Positions 18,625 to 28,093 of a stretch of 52,467 nucleotides of DNA are shown here, piece after piece. A program made the translations under genes and the position numbers. The stretch comes from a virus: positions 1 through 52,467 of IMG/VR virus record IMGVR_UViG_3300017741_002088; one strand, 5' to 3'. Within the stretch, counting starts at the first letter, position 1, and each line of letters opens with the position of its first letter. Below the pieces are notes generated by a model that saw nothing but the letters and a program-made list of their open reading frames with translations, did no database searches and was not told the origin of the DNA.

Positions 18625-21144
18625 ATGACTACACTATCTTCTATAAGAGTCTTAGCAGAAACAGATGCTGGAACTACAGGACTAGATTCATCTGATGTTC
18701 TTGGATTAGCAGGAGGTGTGCTTAATGTCTTCAGTTCATTAGATTCACTTCCAGTATCATCATTAACTGCTGGTGATCAGGCATATGTGACAAGCAATAA
18801 TAGATTGTACATTTCTAATGGTTCTGGTTGGTACAATGTTGCATTAGTAAATTTATCTCCAACGATGAGTCTAGATCAATCAGGGACTATTGAATTATCT
18901 TCGGAAGGGGCAACAACTACTGTCACAATTACTGCGGCAGATGCAGATAATCCTGAAGCGATATTATCATACAGCGTTGAATCTAGTGGTGACTTTTTCA
19001 AGATGGCAACATTAAGTCAAGATTCAACTGTCTTTACTATTACACCAAGAACGGAAGATTCATCAGTTGCGCTTGGTGATGATGGTGTTGCATCTTTAAC
19101 ATTCAAAACGACTGATAATATTAATCAAGCGACTGAAGCATTATCATTCACTTTATCTTTTATCACTACCATTGATTCATCACAACATACAACATTTTTG
19201 CTCAAGTCGTCAAATGAAAATTATGGTACATATGCTTCACAGGCATATAAGTTCAGAGATTCTAATAACAATTTATTAGCATGGGATGCTAATGTTGGAG
19301 ACGTACATTCCTCAGCGTTTACTCCATATAAGAACAACTATAGTTTATTGCTAGACGGTAATGGAGATTATGTAAGAACTGGGTTTACCACAGTTGCTGA
19401 TTTACCAGGAGACTACACTATCGAATGTTGGATATACCCAAGAGCATTAACTGGCAATCACTTGATAGTAGACACTTTTGTATCAGGGTACAACGGTTCT
19501 TACCAATTATATTGGAGAAGTACTGGTTCTTCTTTGGCAATGTATAATCCACAAGATGGTGTATTTTTACAAGACCCTAGCAGTTCAACTATCGCAGTGA
19601 ATAATTGGTATCATATTGCTGTAACTAGATCTGGAACTACTGGTAGAATGTTTATAAACGGTGCTCTTGTTGATACTGGCACTCACGATCAGGATTTGAC
19701 ACATGGAAGAAGTTTAGCAATCGGTACTCAACTCGCCAATTCGAATAACTATTTTGATGGGTTTATCAGCAATGTTAGAATAATAAACGGAACAGCAATT
19801 TATACATCAGCATTTACACCCCCAACTGAACCTTTAGAGGCAATCACGAACACATCGTTTCTTGGGATGCATCTCCCTTACCTTGCAGACGGTTCAACAA
19901 ACGATACTACGTTAAGAATGCATGGAAATGGTGCACTTATTCCATGGTCACCGTTTCTTAAAGAACCATATGATGGTTCTAAACATGGAATGTCTTTACA
20001 ATTTAATGGTACTAATCAACGAGTACAACATGACACAACTACAGTAAATCCAGGAACAGGAGATTGTACTTGGGAATGTTGGATATATCCATATAATGAT
20101 ACCACTTCGAGTATAATATTTGAAACACAAAATGGTATGTATGCGTGGATTAGTTACAATAGCATAACGTTATATGGTCCATCTGGTCTAAGGATTGATT
20201 ATTCTCGCGTTGGTGAAGCAGACAGGACATGGCACCATTTCGCTGCAACTAAATCTGGCAGCACTTACACAATGTGGGTGAACGGTAAAAATGCAGGAAC
20301 TGATACTGGTCCAGCAGATGTTACAGGAACTGGTATATCGTTTGGATGTAGATACGGAACTAATTCACTAGACAACGTTGGAGCAGTTGCAGATTTTCAT
20401 ATTACTAAAGAAGTCAAATATACTTCTGAATTCACCCCTCCTACATCAGCAGTTGCTCATAGTCCAGGAAAAACGTTAATGAGATGGGCAGATGATGTAA
20501 AAATTTATGATGCATCAGGAACTCATGAATTACATAAATTGAGTGGTGGTGGTGGACCACAACAAAGCACATCAGTAAGAAAATGGTCTACTCATTCTTC
20601 TACACAATTTACTGGAAACGATGCTATGTTCCTTGGTTCAGAACGTATTTCAGAACAAGAACCAAGTATGATTTTGGACTGTGTTCCTATTGGTACTGAA
20701 GATTTTACTATCGAAGGTTGGTTTTATTGGTCGTCTCACGCGAACAATCGTTACTTGTATTCTCAAAGTTATGCTATACAATTATACACAAATTCCAACG
20801 GTTATATGAATTTGCTTGTAAATGATAGCAATGACAGTTCGTCATACATCATCAGTTTAACAGATAATCTGGCGATCGGAATCAACACTTGGCATCATGT
20901 AGCACTGGTCAGAAACGGTTCTTCCTTTGTTGTTTATGTTAACGGACAATCGTATCTTGCAGGAACATCAAGTGGTGCTCTTCCAGAAGTTAGAACTGCT
21001 GGATTTGGCACTTTTGCTTATGGTGCGTCACAGACAGGTGGTGCTGCTAATTTTGTTGGGTATATGCAAGACCTTAGAATCTCAAAGGGATTAGCGAGAT
21101 ACACCACAAACTTTACTCCACCGACAGAAGAGTTTTTGCAATAA
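18625..21144 (+). CDS. LamG-domain tail fibre/adhesin
   Basis: 839 residues from the ATG at 18625, which has a CGGAG SD; a TTG 24 bases upstream lies inside the previous gene. Residues 1-190 include an Ig/cadherin-like stretch (VTITAADADNPEAILSYSV). Three concanavalin-like LamG_3 domains follow, each marked by YTIECWIYPR, CTWECWIYPY or FTIEGWFYW and a later NWYHIAVTRSG or TWHHFAATKSG. Such domains bind carbohydrate, so this is a candidate receptor-binding tip for the neighbouring giant fibre. It is the last gene of the late fibre operon. Confidence 0.75.
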   Translation: MTTLSSIRVLAETDAGTTGLDSSDVLGLAGGVLNVFSSLDSLPVSSLTAGDQAYVTSNNRLYISNGSGWYNVALVNLSPTMSLDQSGTIELSSEGATTTVTITAADADNPEAILSYSVESSGDFFKMATLSQDSTVFTITPRTEDSSVALGDDGVASLTFKTTDNINQATEALSFTLSFITTIDSSQHTTFLLKSSNENYGTYASQAYKFRDSNNNLLAWDANVGDVHSSAFTPYKNNYSLLLDGNGDYVRTGFTTVADLPGDYTIECWIYPRALTGNHLIVDTFVSGYNGSYQLYWRSTGSSLAMYNPQDGVFLQDPSSSTIAVNNWYHIAVTRSGTTGRMFINGALVDTGTHDQDLTHGRSLAIGTQLANSNNYFDGFISNVRIINGTAIYTSAFTPPTEPLEAITNTSFLGMHLPYLADGSTNDTTLRMHGNGALIPWSPFLKEPYDGSKHGMSLQFNGTNQRVQHDTTTVNPGTGDCTWECWIYPYNDTTSSIIFETQNGMYAWISYNSITLYGPSGLRIDYSRVGEADRTWHHFAATKSGSTYTMWVNGKNAGTDTGPADVTGTGISFGCRYGTNSLDNVGAVADFHITKEVKYTSEFTPPTSAVAHSPGKTLMRWADDVKIYDASGTHELHKLSGGGGPQQSTSVRKWSTHSSTQFTGNDAMFLGSERISEQEPSMILDCVPIGTEDFTIEGWFYWSSHANNRYLYSQSYAIQLYTNSNGYMNLLVNDSNDSSSYIISLTDNLAIGINTWHHVALVRNGSSFVVYVNGQSYLAGTSSGALPEVRTAGFGTFAYGASQTGGAANFVGYMQDLRISKGLARYTTNFTPPTEEFLQ

Positions 21145-21157
21145 CTATAGATAATGC

Positions 21158-21186
21158 TTTACTTCTATGATGCACTGTGATATAAT
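21158..21186 (+). promoter_or_regulatory. Early/middle promoter for uvsY
   Basis: TTTACT at 21158-21163, 17-bp spacer, TATAAT at 21181-21186 with a TGA just before it (extended -10). The predicted start of transcription, 21193, is the A of the uvsY ATG. Confidence 0.75.
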
Positions 21187-21192
21187 AACTTT

Positions 21193-21639
21193 ATGATTGA
21201 TTTGAAAAGTATACATGAGATGTGGCAACAAGATTGCCAAATAAACAACATGAAATTAGATGTGGCATCTTCACAGACTCCTACGCTGCATGCTAAATAT
21301 CTTGAACTTTTGACGACTGCTAAACTTCAATTGAAGCGAACAGAGCAAGCGCAGAAGATATTACTCAAACAAAAATGGTTATATTATAATGGTAAAATGT
21401 CAGAAGAAGATATTTTAGAAACAGGTTGGGAACTCGACCCATTTAATGGATTGAAAATATTAAAAGGTGAGATGGACTATTATTATGACTCAGACCCAGA
21501 GATACAAAAGTCTGAAGACAAAATACAGTACATGAAAACGATTGTAGAAACACTTATAGATATTGTTGATTCATTAAAGTGGCGTCATCAGACAATTGGT
21601 AATATAATCAAGTGGAAACAATTCGAGTCGGGAAACTAA
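21193..21639 (+). CDS. uvsY: UvsY recombination mediator
   Basis: A 148-residue protein aligning by eye with T4 UvsY (137 aa): KLDVASSQTPTLHAKYLEL near residue 21, LLKQKWLYYNGKMS near 57, and the C-terminal IGNIIKWKQFESG, which matches the T4 ending IKHIQDMRAFEAG. UvsY loads UvsX recombinase onto gp32-coated single-stranded DNA. The gene precedes uvsW with a 28-base overlap, the order seen in marine T4-like phages. No SD precedes the ATG, and the promoter places the RNA start on the ATG itself, so the mRNA is predicted to be leaderless. Confidence 0.85.
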   Translation: MIDLKSIHEMWQQDCQINNMKLDVASSQTPTLHAKYLELLTTAKLQLKRTEQAQKILLKQKWLYYNGKMSEEDILETGWELDPFNGLKILKGEMDYYYDSDPEIQKSEDKIQYMKTIVETLIDIVDSLKWRHQTIGNIIKWKQFESGN

Positions 21640-23090
21640 ATCATAGTGAAATCATCGTTCAGTGTGACGGTGGAACATCCCAAGAACTTAACGAGTTCTT
21701 CTCTTTCTTCGTACCAGGATATAAGTTTATGCCTGCATTCAAATCAAGAATGTGGGACGGAAAAATACGTTTGTTCAATAGGCAAACAGGTACTCTCCCT
21801 GCAGGTTTATTTTATCATCTAGAATCGTTTTGTGTTCAACGCGGTTATGTTTGCGATGTAGTAGATTCAGATTATGGAACGCCTGATGATAAAAACGAAA
21901 TACGACCTGACACATTAAAACAATATGTTGATGATTTAAAATTACCATTTCCGATGCGAGATTATCAGTTTCAGTGCGTTGGTGAAGCAATCACTAGAAA
22001 ACGTGCGATCCTTTTATCTCCTACAGGTTCAGGTAAATCTTTGATGATTTATGGACTAGCGAGAATATGGAATCAACATCTAGCGAGTAATGCAGGACGT
22101 GTTCTTGTTATCGTCCCCACTACTTCTCTCGTTGAACAGATGTATAATGACTTCAAAGGGTATGGAATGCCCGAGAATGAAATGCATAGGATATACTCAG
22201 GGAAAGATAAAGATGTAGATTGCAACTATGTCATATCAACTTGGCAGTCAATTTATAAATTACCTAAAGTTTGGTTTGAACAGTTCGGTTGTGTATTCGG
22301 TGATGAAGTTCACGGATTCAAATCTAAATCTCTTAGCGGTATCATGAATAAATGTACACAGGCAGAATATCGTTTCGGAACAACAGGAACATTAGATGGA
22401 GCGCAAACACATGAATTGGTTTTACAAGGACTCTTCGGGAAAATCTACAGAGTCACGACAACAAAAAAATTACAAGATAACGACACGCTCGCAAAATTAT
22501 CTATCAGGCGACTCGTTCTTAATTATCCGCAAACGCTCAGGAAAACCTTCGGGAAACAAACGTATCAAGACGAACTCGACTTTATCGTTGGTCACGAAAA
22601 GCGGAATAGATTTATCACGAATCTTGCGCTGGATCTAAAAGGTAACACTCTCGTCCTATATAATTATGTGGAAAAGCATGGGAAACCATTGTTTCAATCA
22701 ATAAAGGAAAGGGCAGATGAAAATCGTAAAATATTTTTTGTCTCTGGTGGAACAGATACCTCCGACCGCGAAGCAATACGAGGAATTGTGGAAAAGTTGT
22801 CAGGAGCAATCATTGTTGCTTCATTAGGAACTTTCTCTACAGGGATTAATATTAAGAACCTACATAATATTATATTTGCCTCGCCGAGTAAAAGTCAAAT
22901 TAGAGTTTTACAGTCTATAGGCAGGGGTCTTAGAAAATCAGACGATGGAAGAGTCACCACATTATATGATATCACAGACGATATCAGTTGGCAAAAACGA
23001 CAAAATTTTGCTCTGCTACATAGTTTCGAAAGATTGAAAATGTATAAAGCAGAACAGTTTACTTGTAACACCACGAAAGTTGAGATATGA
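21612..23090 (+). CDS. uvsW: UvsW DNA/RNA helicase
   Basis: 492 residues beginning at GTG within the end of uvsY. The N-terminal domain (FFSFFVPGYKFMP, then SRMWDGKIRLF) matches T4 UvsW. The helicase core has Walker A SPTGSGKS at 136-143, a DEVH box at 231-234, motif III FGTTGTL near 256 and motif VI QSIGRGLRKS near 436. UvsW unwinds recombination intermediates and R-loops and drives the switch from origin- to recombination-dependent replication. Coupled to the next gene by ATGA. Confidence 0.92.
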   Translation: METIRVGKLNHSEIIVQCDGGTSQELNEFFSFFVPGYKFMPAFKSRMWDGKIRLFNRQTGTLPAGLFYHLESFCVQRGYVCDVVDSDYGTPDDKNEIRPDTLKQYVDDLKLPFPMRDYQFQCVGEAITRKRAILLSPTGSGKSLMIYGLARIWNQHLASNAGRVLVIVPTTSLVEQMYNDFKGYGMPENEMHRIYSGKDKDVDCNYVISTWQSIYKLPKVWFEQFGCVFGDEVHGFKSKSLSGIMNKCTQAEYRFGTTGTLDGAQTHELVLQGLFGKIYRVTTTKKLQDNDTLAKLSIRRLVLNYPQTLRKTFGKQTYQDELDFIVGHEKRNRFITNLALDLKGNTLVLYNYVEKHGKPLFQSIKERADENRKIFFVSGGTDTSDREAIRGIVEKLSGAIIVASLGTFSTGINIKNLHNIIFASPSKSQIRVLQSIGRGLRKSDDGRVTTLYDITDDISWQKRQNFALLHSFERLKMYKAEQFTCNTTKVEI

Positions 23091-23575
23091 ATCTGAAACA
23101 GTTAAAACTAACTAACAATGAAGAAATCATTTGTGAAGTTTTAGAACAAAACGATGATCATGGAGACTTGATTGTTCGAAAAATTTTGCGCGTTGTAACA
23201 CAGGATGACTTTGATCAAAATATTAGATACTATTCTTTCAGACCATGGGTATCTTTTCAAGATGATATAGAAGAACTTTCTGTTCTTAACACTGGGCATA
23301 TTATTACGGAAACTGCACCATCGAATATTCTTATCAGTCATTGGAATGGTGCGTGGAAAGAAATAGCGGAAACTAATATCGCGAAACGTGAACTAAATTT
23401 AGATCAAATCCTTGCTGAAAATCCAGACTTCGATGAGGATGATATACAAGAATTGATCCTAGAAAAAATCGCGGAAGCAGAGATAGAAAAAGAAGAAATC
23501 CGTCTCGGTCAATTTTCTGCAGATTCTAGCGCAACAAACATTATACATTTCAAACCAACAGACACGAAGCATTAG
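23087..23575 (+). CDS. Conserved phage hypothetical protein after uvsW
   Basis: A 162-residue protein. The first 95 residues are beta-rich (LKLTNNEEIICEVLEQ, FRPWVSFQ, ILISHWN) and could form a small Sm/SH3-like barrel. Residues 110-150 are an acidic helix (DEDDIQELILEKIAEAEIEKEE). It begins at an ATGA junction with uvsW. A protein of this type is often found between uvsW and gp55 in marine T4-like phages as I recall. Function unknown. Confidence 0.6.
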   Translation: MNLKQLKLTNNEEIICEVLEQNDDHGDLIVRKILRVVTQDDFDQNIRYYSFRPWVSFQDDIEELSVLNTGHIITETAPSNILISHWNGAWKEIAETNIAKRELNLDQILAENPDFDEDDIQELILEKIAEAEIEKEEIRLGQFSADSSATNIIHFKPTDTKH

Positions 23576-23668
23576 GGTATTCCCCCTTTCCCGACGATTA
23601 CTCTATTATATCATAAAAATCGGGATCGGACAAGGAATATCTTTTTGTTTAACAAGATAACATAATCC

Positions 23669-23697
23669 TTTATATTTTTTAAATAATGTGATATAAT
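23669..23697 (+). promoter_or_regulatory. Promoter for gp55
   Basis: TTTATA at 23669-23674, 17-bp spacer, TATAAT at 23692-23697 preceded by TGA. Transcription would start near 23704, giving a 21-base leader that contains AAAGGAGGTG. Confidence 0.65.
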
Positions 23698-23724
23698 ATG
23701 TGTGAAGTGAAAGGAGGTGCCCGA

Positions 23725-24321
23725 ATGGCACGTACGAAAAGAGCAAGTATCCATTATGTAAATAATGCAGACTTCTCACAAGCAGTGGTTGACTATGTAA
23801 TGTCAGTCAACGAAGCAAAGGCAGCAGGAAAAAAACATCCAATCGTAACCGATTATATTGCTCAGTGTTTCCTACGAATCGCTGAAGGTTTGTCTCACAA
23901 ATCTAATTTTATTCGCTACACATATCGCGAAGAGATGGTTATGGATGCAGTTGAAAACTGTTTGCAAGCAATAGAAAATTATAATATCGAAGCAGCGACA
24001 AGAACTGGTAAACCGAATGCATTTGCATACTTCACGCAAATCACTTGGTATGCTTTTTTGAGACGTATCGCTAAAGAAAAGAAACAGCAGGATATCAAAC
24101 TAAAATATCTCACAAAATCTGGCATAGAGAACTTCATTGATAATGAAATGGGTGACGATATGTCACAGCAAGTTGCAGGTGCATTTGTTGATGGTCTACG
24201 AGATAGAATCGAAAAAGTTCGTACTATCGATGAAGAAGTGAAAGATTTTACTAAGATAGAAAAGAAACGGCAGAAACGAACACGTTCTGTTGATTCGGAT
24301 TTACAGGAGTTCCTAAAGTGA
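23725..24321 (+). CDS. 55: gp55 late sigma factor
   Basis: 198 residues from the ATG at 23725, behind a near-perfect SD (AAAGGAGGTG); an in-frame ATG 27 bases upstream would begin before the RNA. The region-2-like segment NAFAYFTQITWYAFLRRIAKEK (residues about 92-113), needed for -10 recognition, is intact and the C-terminus is basic with a final acidic-hydrophobic tail (SDLQEFLK) of the kind that binds the clamp gp45. gp55 directs host RNA polymerase to TATAAATA promoters, two of which are in this window. It overlaps gp47 by four bases. Confidence 0.9.
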   Translation: MARTKRASIHYVNNADFSQAVVDYVMSVNEAKAAGKKHPIVTDYIAQCFLRIAEGLSHKSNFIRYTYREEMVMDAVENCLQAIENYNIEAATRTGKPNAFAYFTQITWYAFLRRIAKEKKQQDIKLKYLTKSGIENFIDNEMGDDMSQQVAGAFVDGLRDRIEKVRTIDEEVKDFTKIEKKRQKRTRSVDSDLQEFLK

Positions 24322-25382
24322 AGATTGCCGTATTGAACGACACACACTGCGGTATTCGTAATTCTAATGAAATCTTTTTAAAGAACGCTGCTGACTTTTA
24401 TGGAAAATTATTCTTTCCTTATTGCGAAGAACATGGCATCACCCAGATAGTGCATCTGGGTGACTACTACGATCATAGAAAGTTTGTAAATTTCAAAGCA
24501 CTCAATCATAATCGTAAAAACTTTTTAGACCCAATGCGTAAACTTGGAATGAGTATGGATATCATTCCTGGCAACCACGATACGTTTTATAAAAATACAA
24601 ACGACCTGAATAGTTTGAAAGAACTGCTTGGTTATTATATGAACGAAGTTAACATCATCATGGATCCAAGAGTTATGGAATATGGTTCGCTGAAGATTGC
24701 AATGTTACCTTGGATCAATCCAGAGAATTATGAATCTTCTATGAAGTTTGTTTCAGAATGTAAAGCAGACTGGTTGGGTGGCCATCTAGAACTTGAAGGG
24801 TTTGAACTTCTCCGTGGCGTTAAAAGTACACACGGTTTAGATCATAAAGTTTTCGAGCGTTTTGAACTTGTAATGTCAGGACACTACCATGCATCAAGTC
24901 GCCAAGACAACATATGGTATCTCGGAACTCAACTCGAATTCTTTTGGAATGATGCGCATGATCCTAAAGGATTTCACGTCATCGATACTGAAACGCGAGA
25001 AGTAGAACGAATCGTGAACCCACACACTTTATTTGAGAAAGTCCTTTACGACGACGAAAAAATAGAGTATAATGATTATGATGTATCGAAATTTGATAAC
25101 AAGTTTGTAAAGATTATTGTTGTTAATAAAAATGATCAGTTCCTTTTTGATCGGTTCGTTGACCGTGTTCAAAACAGGGACATACATGAATTAAAAATCG
25201 CTGAGAACTTTAATGAATTTCTTGGTGAGAACGTGGGCGTGGAAGACGATATCAATTTTGATGACACGTCTGAGATCGTTGATACATATATAGAAGCAGT
25301 GGATACTGACCTAGATAAAGATCGCATCAAAAATCAGATGCGGGAATTGATGACTGAAGCACATGCACTGGAAATTGTATGA
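24318..25382 (+). CDS. 47: gp47 recombination endonuclease subunit (Mre11-like)
   Basis: 354 residues, a calcineurin-like phosphoesterase with all main motifs: NDTHCGIRNS (7-16), HLGDYYDHR near 47, PGNHDTFYKN near 87 and a later GHYHAS near 190. Together with gp46 it forms the SbcCD/Mre11-Rad50-type nuclease that resects DNA ends and degrades host DNA for recombination-dependent replication. ATGA overlaps both with gp55 before and gp46 after. Confidence 0.92.
   Translation: MKIAVLNDTHCGIRNSNEIFLKNAADFYGKLFFPYCEEHGITQIVHLGDYYDHRKFVNFKALNHNRKNFLDPMRKLGMSMDIIPGNHDTFYKNTNDLNSLKELLGYYMNEVNIIMDPRVMEYGSLKIAMLPWINPENYESSMKFVSECKADWLGGHLELEGFELLRGVKSTHGLDHKVFERFELVMSGHYHASSRQDNIWYLGTQLEFFWNDAHDPKGFHVIDTETREVERIVNPHTLFEKVLYDDEKIEYNDYDVSKFDNKFVKIIVVNKNDQFLFDRFVDRVQNRDIHELKIAENFNEFLGENVGVEDDINFDDTSEIVDTYIEAVDTDLDKDRIKNQMRELMTEAHALEIV
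25045..25073 (+). promoter_or_regulatory. Possible internal promoter in gp47 for gp46
   Basis: TTTACG at 25045-25050 (preceded by CC as in other copies), exactly 17 bp, then TATAAT at 25068-25073. It lacks the TG of the extended -10. It lies 306 bases before gp46. Confidence 0.4.
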
Positions 25383-27091
25383 TATTATTTAAGACTGTTC
25401 GTTATAAGAATTTTTTATCGACAGGTAATACTTTCACAGAAATAGATCTAAGAAGATATCAATCAACCCTTGTGGTTGGTCAAAATGGCGCAGGTAAGTC
25501 TACTATGCTTGATGCCATTTCGTTTGGTCTATTTGGTAAAGCGCACCGAAACATAAACAAAAAACAACTCATAAACTCAGTGAATAAGAAACAATGTGTT
25601 GTCGAAGTCGAGTTTATGATTGGGGCAAACAACTTCAAAGTTATTCGTGGAATCAGACCAGGAGTTTTCGAGATATGGAAAAACGACACCCTGATCAACC
25701 AAGCGAGTCACAATAGAGAATACCAACAAGTCCTTGAAAACAATATAATGAAACTCAACCACAAAACGTTTCATCAAGTTGTTGTCCTTGGATCATCATC
25801 GTTCATTCCTTTTATGCAACTTCAAGGAAGTCACCGAAGAGAAGTCATCGAAGATTTACTCGACATAAACGTATTCAGTGCAATGAATACACTACTGAAA
25901 GAAAAAACTAATGTTCTTAAAGAAACCCTCAAAGATTTAAATTACAATATTGACATTCAAAACAATAAAATCGACGCTCAGGACAAATACATACGAGATG
26001 TTGCTGCTCTGACTGAGGAAAGTAAGAAGGAATATGAATCTAGGATACATGCATCGCAGAATAGTATCGATGAACTACAGAATGCGAATAACGTCCTTAG
26101 CATGGGTCTCGAAGAATCTATCGGAGAAACCGAAGAAAGGCATTCATCTTTATCGGATAAACGCCAAGGACTTATGCTCAGAGGTCAAGATCGGCAGACA
26201 AATCTCGCCAACATCAGGCAGCGGATCACCTTTTTCGAAGAGAATGAGGTTTGTTCCGTATGCGACCAAACCATCTCAGACTCGCATAAACATGTCATTC
26301 TCGAAGATGCGAAACAAGAAGCGGAAGGAATCCAATCATCGCTGCGTCAGATCGGGTCGGAAGGGACATCCGTGGAGAAAGAGATTAATGAGAATGGATT
26401 GTTACTTCAATCGTTACGATCTAAAGTATCTCAACTCGGTGAGAACAACCGCGAGATCTCTACGCTCCAGGATCAAATCCGTCAATATCAGAAATCATTA
26501 GATAAAGATGTTGGTGCTGACCTGACTAATGCAAAATCAGATCGTGATGCCATGAAGGTTGAAAAAGATGGCATGCTAGAGAAAAAAATTAATGCGTCGG
26601 AACAGTTTAATTATAATTCTGTTATCGGTGAGATGCTAAAAGATACTGGCATCAAGACAAAGATTATCAAGCAATATCTTCCAGCGATAAATAAACTTGT
26701 TAATCAGTATCTACAGGTTCTTGACTTCTTTGTCCATTTCAATTTGGATGAGTCGTTTCAAGAAACTATTCGCTCTCGACACAGAGACGAGTTTACATAT
26801 GACTCTTTCAGTGAAGGTGAAAAACAACGAATTGATTTGGCGTTGCTATTTACATGGCGCCAAATCGCTAAAATGAAAAATAGTGTAGCAACAAATCTTT
26901 TGATCCTTGATGAGACATTCGACTCCTCTCTTGATCATGAAGGTGTTGAAAATCTGATGAAGATATTAAATACGCTTGACGATGACACTAACATCTTTGT
27001 CATCTCCCATAAAGGTGAGATCCTTGACGGTAGATTTAAAACAAAGATTGAATTTAAGAAAGAAAAGAATTTCAGCAAAATGGTTGCTTAA
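25379..27091 (+). CDS. 46: gp46 recombination endonuclease subunit (Rad50-like)
   Basis: 570 residues, an SMC-like ATPase. Walker A is GQNGAGKST at 34-42. Long coiled-coil arms lie on either side of a zinc hook (CSVC, C292 and C295). The C-terminal half has the signature FSEGEKQRIDLAL near 477 and Walker B LLILDETFD near 512. Partner of gp47. The length is near T4 gp46 (560 aa). Confidence 0.93.
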   Translation: MILFKTVRYKNFLSTGNTFTEIDLRRYQSTLVVGQNGAGKSTMLDAISFGLFGKAHRNINKKQLINSVNKKQCVVEVEFMIGANNFKVIRGIRPGVFEIWKNDTLINQASHNREYQQVLENNIMKLNHKTFHQVVVLGSSSFIPFMQLQGSHRREVIEDLLDINVFSAMNTLLKEKTNVLKETLKDLNYNIDIQNNKIDAQDKYIRDVAALTEESKKEYESRIHASQNSIDELQNANNVLSMGLEESIGETEERHSSLSDKRQGLMLRGQDRQTNLANIRQRITFFEENEVCSVCDQTISDSHKHVILEDAKQEAEGIQSSLRQIGSEGTSVEKEINENGLLLQSLRSKVSQLGENNREISTLQDQIRQYQKSLDKDVGADLTNAKSDRDAMKVEKDGMLEKKINASEQFNYNSVIGEMLKDTGIKTKIIKQYLPAINKLVNQYLQVLDFFVHFNLDESFQETIRSRHRDEFTYDSFSEGEKQRIDLALLFTWRQIAKMKNSVATNLLILDETFDSSLDHEGVENLMKILNTLDDDTNIFVISHKGEILDGRFKTKIEFKKEKNFSKMVA

Positions 27092-27094
27092 TCC

Positions 27095-27123
27095 TTTACT
27101 TTCTACACATAATGTAGTATAAT
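27095..27123 (+). promoter_or_regulatory. Promoter for the sliding clamp gene
   Basis: TTTACT at 27095-27100, 17-bp spacer, TATAAT at 27118-27123. Transcription would start near 27130, giving a short leader with ACGGAG before the ATG at 27153. Confidence 0.7.
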
Positions 27124-27152
27124 ATGATCATAATAATTTCACGGAGTAGATT

Positions 27153-27830
27153 ATGGAATTGAGTCAAAACACACTTGATGTTCTGAAAAACTTTTCAGGC
27201 ATCAATCAAAACCTTCTAATCAAAGAAGGTAATACAATTAAAACTATTTCTGAAGCGAAGAATGTAGTTGCAACTGCACACGTCGCTGAAGAGTTTCCGC
27301 AAACTTTGGGCATTTATGACCTGAACGAATTTATCGGTGTACTCGGTTTGGTTGATAATCCAAATCTAAAATTCACTGATTCATCAGTTCTTGTTGGTGA
27401 TGCCAGCGGACGTTCGCAAGTTCGTTATTTCTTCTCTCCTGAGGAGACATTGACTTCGCCAACGAAAGATATTAACATGCCTTCTTCCGAAGTCAAGTTC
27501 ACTCTAGATAATGAGACAATGGGTAAAATCAAACGTGCTGCCTCTACTCTAGGACATAACGAACTTTCTGTCACACAAAGTGACGGTGTGTTACGACTCT
27601 CTGTTCTTGACACTACGAATTCAACATCGAATTCATATGTCATCGATATGGAGGGTGAGTTTGCTGAGGGTGCAGTGTTCAACTTTATTCTTAGCATCTC
27701 AAACCTTAAAATGATTTCTGGCGATTATGAAGTCAGTATCTCTTCAAAACTCATTTCTGAATTCAAGAACAAAGATATGAATGTCAGTTACTGGGTTGCA
27801 CTTGAAAAATCCTCAACATTTGGAGCATAA
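27153..27830 (+). CDS. 45: gp45 sliding clamp
   Basis: 225 residues, the length of T4 gp45 (228). The pattern LSQNTLDVLKNFSGINQN, GIYDLNEFIGVLGL and SVLVGDASGRSQVRYFF is that of T4-like clamps. The trimeric ring tethers DNA polymerase gp43 and, with gp55, activates late transcription. Own promoter; followed by a small gene and then the clamp loader genes, the usual order. Confidence 0.9.
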   Translation: MELSQNTLDVLKNFSGINQNLLIKEGNTIKTISEAKNVVATAHVAEEFPQTLGIYDLNEFIGVLGLVDNPNLKFTDSSVLVGDASGRSQVRYFFSPEETLTSPTKDINMPSSEVKFTLDNETMGKIKRAASTLGHNELSVTQSDGVLRLSVLDTTNSTSNSYVIDMEGEFAEGAVFNFILSISNLKMISGDYEVSISSKLISEFKNKDMNVSYWVALEKSSTFGA

Positions 27831-27835
27831 TAGAC

Positions 27836-28039
27836 ATGTCTGATAATACGCAAGAACTCATGAAACTTGCTAACCAAGTCTCTCGCTCAACCATTGCAGT
27901 GGTTGACGCTGTCACACAACGTGGCGGATTTAAAGGAGAAGAACTTTCTACTATCGGTCAACTGCGTGATCAAGCAGTTCAGATCGTATCTTTGGTAGAG
28001 CAAATGCAGCAAGAAGCAGCAATGGAAGACGGTGATTAA
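27836..28039 (+). CDS. Small helical protein between gp45 and gp44
   Basis: A 67-residue acidic helical protein (QELMKLANQVSRSTIAVVDA, TIGQLRDQAVQIVSLVEQM) five bases after gp45, sharing its transcript. No recognised domain. A replication-accessory role is suggested only by its place between clamp and clamp loader. Confidence 0.55.
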   Translation: MSDNTQELMKLANQVSRSTIAVVDAVTQRGGFKGEELSTIGQLRDQAVQIVSLVEQMQQEAAMEDGD

Positions 28040-28041
28040 TC

Positions 28042-28070
28042 TTTACTTTCTCCTGTTTTTGAGTTATAAT
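28042..28070 (+). promoter_or_regulatory. Promoter for the clamp loader genes
   Basis: TTTACT at 28042-28047, 17-bp spacer, TATAAT at 28065-28070. The start would be near 28077 and the leader carries TTTGGAG before the gp44 ATG at 28094. Confidence 0.65.
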
Positions 28071-28093
28071 TATATTATGTTTGGAGTTTGTAA

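Noticed and set aside
23601-23640. Reverse-strand TGATATAAT before gp55
   Set aside because: The -35 is poor (TTGTCC) and it would transcribe against uvsW with no gene to serve; the inverted repeat around it has bulges and no T-tract.
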